NCBI GenBank assembly: GCA_020027635.1 | Contig: JAHKKL010000114.1 | Span: 1 to 5,867, forward strand | Source of the DNA: Gammaproteobacteria bacterium | Lineage (GTDB): Bacteria; Pseudomonadota; Gammaproteobacteria; UBA9214 | DNA: 5,867 bases | Direction of reading: 5' to 3' | In this document: one piece after another, positions 1-5,300 of the stretch | How the letters are laid out: each line of letters starts with the position of its first letter | How positions within the stretch are numbered: position 1 is the stretch's first letter | Program-made: the position numbers and the translations under genes | The notes under the pieces: generated by a model | Database searches by the model: none | The model's input: the letters and a program-made list of their open reading frames with translations, nothing else | What the model was told of the DNA's origin: nothing

Positions 1-74
1 AAATAGGCTTGACCGTCCAGGAAAGACTGGATCGTCACGTCACTATTGCCAACCGAATCCGCAGACAAGACAAC

Positions 75-82
75 AAGGGGGG
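75..82 (+). promoter_or_regulatory. Shine-Dalgarno site for the DUF6763 gene
   Basis: The stretch AAGGGGGG lies 8 nt before ATG 91 and decides between this start and the alternative TTG at 46. Confidence 0.7.
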
Positions 83-90
83 ATCATCCT

Positions 91-378
91 ATGGCGAACG
101 AATTTCAACCACGCATCGGTGACTGGTATCAGGATATCAGCGGCGGAAACTTTGAAATTGTTGCCATTGATGAAGATGAGGCGACTCTGGAAATCCAGTA
201 TTTCGATGGTACCGTCGAGGAGATCGATTACGATTCCTGGTATGAAATGGAGATAGAGCCGATCGAGCCGCCCGAAGACTGGTCCGGTTCACTGGATATC
301 GAGCGTGAGGATTACGGTGTAGACCTGGAGCTGAATTCTCACAACGATCACATCAATCCGCTCGACGAAATCGACTAG
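91..378 (+). CDS. DUF6763-type small acidic protein (function unknown)
   Basis: This is a complete 95-aa protein beginning MANEFQPRIGDWY. The start is ATG 91 because a purine-rich Shine-Dalgarno stretch (AAGGGGGG, 75-82) lies 8 nt upstream. A longer in-frame reading from TTG 46 adds 15 unremarkable polar residues and has no comparable binding site. The sequence is very acidic: Asp/Glu dominate throughout, and a segment around residues 57-66 reads IEPIEPPEDW. Conserved-looking blocks are PRIGDWYQ near the N terminus, the central EIQYFDGTVEEIDYDSWYEMEI and the IEPIEPPEDWSG motif. From memory this matches the DUF6763 family of small gammaproteobacterial proteins, whose function is not known. There is no signal peptide, membrane segment or cysteine, so a soluble cytoplasmic protein is expected. 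The repeated aromatic/acidic strands suggest a small beta-rich fold (inference). It is followed by a 175-bp gap, so co-transcription with the next small gene is possible but not shown. Confidence 0.9.
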   Translation: MANEFQPRIGDWYQDISGGNFEIVAIDEDEATLEIQYFDGTVEEIDYDSWYEMEIEPIEPPEDWSGSLDIEREDYGVDLELNSHNDHINPLDEID

Positions 379-410
379 TTCGTCAATCGCAGGAGTACAC
401 ATCAACACCT

Positions 411-422
411 CACCGTTCGGTG
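411..422. repeat. Short perfect hairpin CACCG-TT-CGGTG
   Basis: This is a 5-bp perfect inverted repeat (or a 4-bp stem with a GTTC tetraloop) 33 nt after the DUF6763 stop codon. No T-run follows it, so it is not a standard intrinsic terminator. It could still mark the 3' end of that transcript. Confidence 0.4.
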
Positions 423-487
423 CCAACAAGGGTCTTCTGACCGGTTGACCCCGCTGTCTTGCCCCCTGTGAGCCGGGACCTCAACCC

Positions 488-509
488 GGGTAACCACTTG
501 CCGTTACCC
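488..509. repeat. 7-bp inverted repeat upstream of the 61-aa gene
   Basis: GGGTAAC (488-494) and GTTACCC (503-509) are perfect reverse complements separated by 8 nt. They lie 44 nt before the start of the 61-aa gene. A second small stem, CCGGG/CCCGG, overlaps its left side. It could be an operator or a structured leader. No convincing -35/-10 pair was found next to it, so the role is open. Confidence 0.45.
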
Positions 510-541
510 TGCCTGTACGCGGTACGAAACTTCGCTACGAC

Positions 542-548
542 AGGAGAG
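542..548 (+). promoter_or_regulatory. Shine-Dalgarno site for the 61-aa gene
   Basis: AGGAGAG lies 5 nt before ATG 554, close to the ideal sequence and spacing. It is the main reason to accept this short frame as a gene. Confidence 0.7.
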
Positions 549-553
549 ATATC

Positions 554-739
554 ATGAGCATCATATTTGACATGACAGGCGGCAGAATCAAGTCACCTCC
601 TGCAGAAAACAACACCGTCGCGGCGCGCGATGAAACCATTCCCGCGCTGGCCTTGCGGGAACAGCTCTCCAGTGGCAGAAACGAACAGCTGCGGGCGGAC
701 TCAATCCATCTGATCCGCGCCTTGATCAACAAGGGCTGA
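554..739 (+). CDS. Unrecognised 61-aa small protein
   Basis: This is a complete short frame encoding 61 residues, starting MSIIFDMTGGRIKSPP and ending IHLIRALINKG. I do not recognise the family. Support for it being real is the strong AGGAGAG site with good spacing, an ATG start and a compact stop (TGA 737-739) directly followed by a GC-rich inverted repeat. The N-terminal 11 residues look like a short beta strand and turn. Residues of about 12-30 are polar and Pro/Ala-rich, probably disordered. About residues 32-59 (LALREQLSSGRNEQLRADSIHLIRALIN) should form amphipathic helix. There are no cysteines, signal peptide or membrane segment, so a soluble cytoplasmic protein is likely. The frame on the opposite strand over the same bases (732-535) has no comparable start signal and is treated as a shadow. 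No function is proposed. Confidence 0.65.
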   Translation: MSIIFDMTGGRIKSPPAENNTVAARDETIPALALREQLSSGRNEQLRADSIHLIRALINKG

Positions 740-751
740 GAAACTGCTTCG

Positions 752-777
752 GCCGCGGCAACTCTGCAGGCCGCGGC
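752..777. repeat. Twin GCCGCGGC palindromes forming a GC-rich hairpin
   Basis: The 8-bp palindrome GCCGCGGC occurs at 752-759 and again at 770-777, separated by 10 nt. Because each copy is self-complementary, the pair can form an 8-bp all-GC stem with a 10-nt loop. It starts 13 nt after the stop codon of the 61-aa gene, where a terminator is expected. There is no T-run directly after it on the plus strand (only TTT some 10 nt later), so intrinsic termination is plausible but unproven. Confidence 0.45.
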
Positions 778-802
778 GCCCGATGCCGTTTAAGGACCTG
801 TA

Positions 803-856
803 TCAGGCGCCGGTTTGGCTCATAAGTCGTGCTTTCCATACCGAGACCCGTGTCAT
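803..856 (-). CDS. Possible 17-aa minus-strand micro-ORF
   Basis: A frame of 17 codons (MTRVSVWKARLMSQTGA, stop TGA at 805-803) starts at ATG 856. It is preceded by a strong Shine-Dalgarno sequence, GGGAGGA, at 871-865, about 8-9 nt upstream. It lies downstream of the kinase/Rieske unit on the same strand. It could be a real small peptide, the surviving 5' end of a broken gene, or chance. A second frame (839-726, 37 codons, starting MESTTYEPNRRLIQ) overlaps it but lacks a good binding site. Nothing in either peptide is recognisable, so this entry rests only on the ribosome binding site. Confidence 0.2.
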   Translation of the reverse strand: MTRVSVWKARLMSQTGA

Positions 857-983
857 GCGATCGTTCCTCCCATCAGGACATGCATCACGGATAGCACGCC
901 GCATCCAGATGAGTTGAAGGCAATTCCCGGGCTGCCGTCAACCACTCAGGCGCACCGTTAAGGCATGGTGGCCTGATACCATA

Positions 984-1017
984 CCCACGCGGGAAATCAT
1001 GTTCGCCCCCGCGTGGG
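984..1017. terminator. 10-bp inverted repeat at the 3' end of the kinase/Rieske unit
   Basis: CCCACGCGGG (984-993) and CCCGCGTGGG (1008-1017) are perfect reverse complements with a 14-nt spacer. The repeat spans the final codons and stop of the Rieske pseudogene and sits where two converging transcription units meet. A weaker stem (ATGGT/ACCAT, 965-982) follows it in the minus direction. Neither side has a clear T-run, so this is a stable hairpin that may stop or protect transcripts from either strand rather than a textbook intrinsic terminator. Confidence 0.45.
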
Positions 1018-1387
1018 CACTGCAACAGCATCAGCCAAGAGCAGGATCGCTTCACCGTCCTCTATACTGCCATAGGCATCGGTGTCAGGCGATCACCGGC
1101 ACATGATCCGCGCACACACACGCCGTCCGTGATGCGGAACAGGGCGGTATGGGTGGTGCACTGGATATATTCCCGATCCAGGTCTAGAAACTTGGTCAGG
1201 CGCCCAATCCGGCGGCCCGCCGGTATGCGGACAGGTGTTGTGGTAGCCGTAGGCACGATCCCCCTGGCGAACCCACCAGGATATCCATCAACCCCCCGCA
1301 AGAAGGCACGGTGAGCCCCCTGCTGCCGGGGTCTTCAAGATCGTCGAGCAGGCAGAGACCGCCTCGCGGGAAATGACTGGAGGTCAT
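997..1387 (-). pseudogene. Rieske [2Fe-2S] ferredoxin-like gene broken by three frameshifts
   Basis: Read in the minus direction, four consecutive frame segments join into one Rieske-type protein of about 128 residues. Segment 1 (1387-1262) begins MTSSHFPRGGLCLLDD and continues with LEDPGSRGLTV. Segment 2 (1260-1192) contains AYGYHNTCPHTGGPPDW, with the first cluster ligands Cys and His. Segment 3 (1190-1065) contains FLDLDREYIQCTTHTALF, with the second Cys-x-x-His pair, then DGVCVRGSCAGDRLTP. Segment 4 (1062-997) reads EDGEAILLL and ends at TGA 999-997. This order matches small one-domain Rieske proteins that carry electrons through a [2Fe-2S] cluster bound by two Cys and two His. The breaks are one extra G in a G5 run (1264-1260), one extra G at 1191, and one missing (or two extra) bases at 1064-1063, where TAG otherwise stops the frame. 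The ATG overlaps the kinase stop as ATGA, showing former translational coupling. All four ligands survive, so decay looks recent, unless these are sequencing errors. Confidence 0.82.
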
Positions 1388-2271
1388 GGTCCCTGACAAC
1401 CGCTGCAAGACAGTCCGTCAAACCCGGTCCGGCCGCATTTTTTCCCAGCCAGCACGCATGCCTGGCGCAGTATCGTGACGGTATCACGCTGCGCAAGATA
1501 ACCGTCGATAACACCGGCATTGAAGGTATCACCGGCGCCCAGGGTGTCGACGACCCGGGGCGGGATATGTGCCGCCTGGTTCGTAAACCGCCCTTCCCTG
1601 TCCATACTGACGGCCCCTCTTACACCCCAAGTACAGAACAGGTCAGCGCCGGGGAATTGCCGGTGCACTGATTGCAGCAGCCGTTCAGGATCCGTATGTC
1701 CCCGGCTTAAGGCATATGTCTGGGAAAACAGCAGCACCTGCGCCAGTCCGAACAGATCTTCGATGCCGGGCCGCGGTTTCTCAATCTCGAGCGAACGCGG
1801 GATGGACGGATACCGCTCGCTGCACCAGCGCATCATGGCCCACAGCGCTTCAATGTTACGTCCCTCGAAATGCAGCCAGTCGAATGATTTCAGCTCAAGC
1901 GAGCAGAAATCGGCAAGCGAATATTCGGGCAGGTCGCGGTAATGAATGATGGTACGTGACCCCGTCCTGCCATTCAGAAGGATGGATGAGATCGGGACAC
2001 TGCCGGACCCGACAAGCCGGCTCGCAGCGGTATCAACTCCGCGCGACTCCAGATCATTTCGGATAAACTGCCCCTCGGCAGTATCGACCAGCATGCCCGC
2101 CCAGTTGCAGGCGTGCCCGAGCTGACTGAGGACGACCAGGGTATTGGCAGTATTGCCGCCGCGACGGATGGATCTGTCGGTGCAGCGGATCTCATCATTC
2201 TCCTGCGGATAACCGTCCACGGTAAGCACGATGTCCAGCGTCGCGTTGCCTATACCGAGTATCTTTGCCAT
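1384..2271 (-). CDS. PfkB-family sugar kinase, ketohexokinase-like
   Basis: This is a complete 295-aa kinase, close to the roughly 298 aa of animal ketohexokinase. The PfkB (ribokinase) family transfers phosphate from ATP to a sugar hydroxyl; ketohexokinase makes fructose 1-phosphate. The C-terminal PfkB signature DTLGAGDTFNAGVI starts at residue 242, with the anion-hole Gly-Ala-Gly and catalytic base Asp248. The N-terminal substrate region has Asp13, the GGNTAN motif (Asn40, Asn43) and EIRC at 27-30. Arg106 in GSRTIIHY, the HFEGRN block, EIEKPR and the ending AGKKCGRTGFDGL also follow remembered human ketohexokinase closely. The human residues Asp15, Asn42, Asn45, Arg108 and Asp258 all have counterparts. 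A cytoplasmic enzyme is expected. Its TGA overlaps the ATG of the downstream Rieske gene. The start codon has only a weak upstream AGG. Fructose as substrate is an inference; another ketose, or a different sugar or nucleoside, is possible. Confidence 0.93.
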   Translation of the reverse strand: MAKILGIGNATLDIVLTVDGYPQENDEIRCTDRSIRRGGNTANTLVVLSQLGHACNWAGMLVDTAEGQFIRNDLESRGVDTAASRLVGSGSVPISSILLNGRTGSRTIIHYRDLPEYSLADFCSLELKSFDWLHFEGRNIEALWAMMRWCSERYPSIPRSLEIEKPRPGIEDLFGLAQVLLFSQTYALSRGHTDPERLLQSVHRQFPGADLFCTWGVRGAVSMDREGRFTNQAAHIPPRVVDTLGAGDTFNAGVIDGYLAQRDTVTILRQACVLAGKKCGRTGFDGLSCSGCQGP

Positions 2272-2277
2272 GCCTGC

Positions 2278-2305
2278 AGACTACGGGATGGCATCGCATT
2301 GTCAA
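2278..2305 (-). promoter_or_regulatory. Candidate promoter of the kinase gene
   Basis: On the minus strand a perfect -35 box TTGACA (2305-2300) is followed after 16 nt by TAGTCT (2283-2278), which matches only three of six -10 positions. A start of transcription about 7 nt further on would fall at or next to the kinase ATG at 2271, implying a leaderless or nearly leaderless message. That fits the weak Shine-Dalgarno sequence there. The -10 box is poor, so the call is tentative. Confidence 0.3.
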
Positions 2306-2354
2306 CCCATACCGTGCCCGGTCATCATGTGGCAGGCAATACGCAGGACGCGTG

Positions 2355-2369
2355 AAAACCCGCCGGGCT
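2355..2369 (-). terminator. Weak terminator-like stem after the coiled-coil gene
   Basis: Seven nucleotides after the stop codon (minus strand) the sequence AGCCCGGCGGGTTTT can form a short stem of about 4-5 bp including a G-T pair, followed by four T. It has the layout of an intrinsic terminator, but the stem is short and the loop tight, so termination would be inefficient at best. Confidence 0.25.
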
Positions 2370-2375
2370 CACTCG

Positions 2376-5300
2376 CTAGTTGACACGGACGACGCGAAAA
2401 CCGAGGTTATCGAGACGCGTATCCTGATCATACTGTCCGCGCCTTGCGCTGCGCACGCTATCGAGCGGGCTGGTATAGGATCCGCCGCGCACCACCCGCT
2501 GGGTGCACCCGGACGTCTGCCAGACGCTGCCATCGGACGGTGCATCCTGATAACTCGGGTGGTAACAATCCCCGGTCCACTCTTGCACATTACCAGCCGT
2601 ATCGTGAAGACCAAACTTGTTGGCCTGGAAGCTGCCGACGGGTGCCGTACTGGTGCCATCCCACTTGCTGCCGCAGTCAAAGCAGTTCACGGGATTCACT
2701 TCCATGAGACCATCCCACCAGAAAGCAGCCGTGGTATCGGCCCTTGCGGCGAACTCCCACTCCGATTCCGACGGCAACCGATACTGATGGCCGGTCTGCT
2801 CTGACAACCAGCGCGCATATGCTTCTGCATCTTTCCAGGACACATTGATAACCGGGCGATTATCACGGCCCCAGCCCTCATCGTACGGCAGGTGGTGTCC
2901 CGTCGCCTGCGCAAAGCGGTCATACTCGGAAAAACTAACTTCGTATTTACCGATCGCATAGGCGGGCAGATTGACAGGGTGCTGCGGCCGTTCTTCAAAG
3001 TTCAGCGAATTGCCGTGGCTACCCATCAGGTAACTGGCAGCAGGGAGTTCCACCATCAGTGGACCACTGCCCCCGTCAGGCAGCACATCCCGAAATGAAC
3101 GGACGGCTGCGAGCACGGGTGTCACCGGCTTGTCAGACGCGGGATCATGTGCGGCAGCCGGCACCTGCTGCGACGGCTGACTGGCGACAATCTTCGAGGC
3201 GACCTCGACTGCGACAACACCAGGCATCTGTGTATTCTTGACGGCTGCCGGCTGTTCAGCTGGTATGCTCATGGCCGTTAACGCGGCGGCAACTTGATCA
3301 ACGACCGGCGCTTCGGATTTGGGTGTCTGCGGGGTTTCCGTCCCTGGCATGAACCAGAAGGCGAACAGCGCAAGGGCTGCCATGCCAAGACCGATCACCC
3401 CGGCCTTGCCCGACCAGCCGCGACCGGTCTTGATCTCCGTCGTGGCAGCAGGACCGGATCCGGAACTTGCCGTCCCGGCATTCACTACGGACTGGCCAGT
3501 TCCGCCCTCCTGTGATGAATGCTGCGTCGTGACCGGCCGGATAGTGCCTTTGTCCGCATGCGGACGACTATCAGTTGAACCCGGTTTGCCATGTCCGCGG
3601 CGCAGTTCTTCCATCTGCGCGATCGCCCGGTCGCGCTGCGCCTCCGCCTCGGTACGCAGGCGCACGGCGATTTCTATATTCCTGCGGGTTTCCTTGAGTT
3701 CGGCAATCAGCCGTATCGGATCCCCCTTCTGTCCCTGCTTTTCCGCATTCATCAAGCCGCGAGCCACTTCCACTTCCGCACGCAGGGTGTTCATCTGGTC
3801 ACGCATGGACTGCTGCTCGGCCAAGGCTGCATCTCGTTCCTGCATCAGCTGCTTGAGCTGTATCTCGATCTGGCCAAGCGCCGCATCGGCATCTGCCTTC
3901 TGCCGTCTTGCCAGCACAAGATCCGCCTCGTTACTCGCCCGCTCCTGGCGCACGGCGGATGCCGTTTCTTCATGCGCCATGCGCAATTCATCCTGTAACG
4001 CCACGAGCTGCTGCTCCGTCTGCTGCTGCATGGAAACTACCTGGCTGAGGCGGGTACGTTCCTCTTCCAGCGCATCATATCTCGCCTGTGCCACGACCCC
4101 ATCCCGGGTTGCAAGCACCTCCTCATGTTGCGAAGCGACGGAAATCAGTTGCTCCTTGAGCTCCCGTTGCCGCGCCGCCATCTGGGCGCGCTCCTCAGCG
4201 CGTGCCCGTCGTTCGGCATTCAATTCATTCCTGATATTTTCGACACTCTCGCGTTCATCATGGCGCGCCGCCTGCAGCGCCTCCTCAGATTGTTCCAGCT
4301 TTTTGCGCAGGCGTTCGATCTGTCCCTGCAGCTCCTTTTCAGTTTCATTTTTCCTGGTCAGATCTTCATAGAGCTTCTTGAGCGTTTCCTGATTCTCCTG
4401 ATCACGCGCCCTGAAACGCTCTTCCGTCTGATGCATTTCTTCCCGCAGTTCCTCACCCTGCTTCTGCAGGGCCTCAATATCCACAACCAGTCCAGTATCC
4501 TTCTCCCTCTGAACCGACAGTTCCGCACGCAGCGATTCGAGCTGAGAGATCTTCTCGCTGATCCGAGACTCCGCCTCATCCGCGCGACTACGCTCGCTCT
4601 CAAGCTGTTCGCTGAGTACCTGCACCTTACCATCCGCAGCGCTTCTCAACGAATCTACCATGACACTCAGCTCTTCGATTCTCTGCTGCTGCGCTGCAGC
4701 CTGCTGCAAGTACTCATCGTACCGCGTCTGCAGGTCGTCGCGTTCGGCTCTCAGTGACTGAAGGGCCTCTGTTGTGCGCGTCTGTTCCTGTTGCAGTTCC
4801 GTCTGGCGATAATCCTGGTGTTCCAGTTGTTCACGATAAGCGTCGATGCGCGACTGCAATTCCTCCTGCAGCTGCATCTGCTCGCGGCCAGCATCCTCGC
4901 TGGATTGCGCGATGCGGGTCTTAAGTTCGGCAAGCTGATTTCTGCCCGACTCGATCTCATTCTTCAGTGCACCGCGCTCGGCATTCGATTCATTTTGCAA
5001 GCACGTGAGCGCATCATTGACGGCCTGCTTGTCGGCCGTCAGATGTTCGACCAGGGCAAGTTGTTCCTTGTGCTGTATCAGGAGCCGGTCGCTCTCGCCG
5101 CGCAAGGATTCATTATCCTGCTGTAGCAACACGAGCTGCTGACCCAGCACCTGCTTTTCCGTGAGTTCGGCATCGAGTTGCTGACGCAGCTGTTCTGTCT
5201 GGCGCAGGGATTCGGCCTTCTGCTCTTCATGCCTTGTGATCAGTTCATCGATTTGTTGCTGGATGTTACGGGATTTGTCTTCCTCGCTAGCGATCCTGTC

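Larger units (their letters stand above)
740..996. other. Convergent intergenic region, no convincing gene
   Basis: This stretch lies between the plus-strand 61-aa gene and the end of the minus-strand kinase/Rieske unit. It contains a GC-rich hairpin near its left end and part of the terminal inverted repeat at its right end. I see no tRNA-like cloverleaf, no repeat array and no sizeable reading frame with gene-like composition. The only translation signal of note is a GGGAGGA site on the minus strand (871-865) in front of a 17-codon frame, listed separately with low confidence. Confidence 0.6.

Noticed and set aside
9..46. Promoter for the DUF6763 gene (TTGACC at 9-14)
   Set aside because: No acceptable -10 box lies 16-18 nt downstream; the nearest candidate, CACTAT at 41-46, is too far away and a poor match.
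46..90. Upstream TTG start for the DUF6763 gene
   Set aside because: ATG 91 has a good ribosome binding site, and the family-like sequence begins at MANEFQP.
388..437. Short frame following AGGAG near 391 (reading NTSPFGANKGLLTG before a stop)
   Set aside because: There is no ATG, GTG or TTG at a usable distance from the AGGAG, only ATC, and the peptide is very short.
1129..1314. Plus-strand 61-codon frame opposite the Rieske region
   Set aside because: It is Arg/Pro-rich with no start signal, and the minus strand carries clear Rieske motifs over the same bases.
2376..2500. Variable region of a diversity-generating retroelement at the end of the SUMF1/C-type-lectin-like domain
   Set aside because: Such proteins often use this fold, but no template repeat or reverse transcriptase lies downstream; the next gene is a sugar kinase.
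2265..2804. Plus-strand frame of 179 codons over the SUMF1-like domain
   Set aside because: It overlaps a strongly supported minus-strand domain with conserved motifs and resembles no known protein, so it is a shadow.
2376..3060. Active formylglycine-generating enzyme (sulfatase maturase)
   Set aside because: The two catalytic cysteines after the GGSY motif are absent and no sulfatase gene is nearby.
3319..4371. Long plus-strand open frame rich in Ser, Arg, Cys and Ala
   Set aside because: It is antisense to the coiled-coil gene, and its composition is what reversed Glu/Gln/Leu/Arg-rich codons produce. No start signal or recognisable domain is present. The other plus-strand frames over 3591-5655 are rejected for the same reason.
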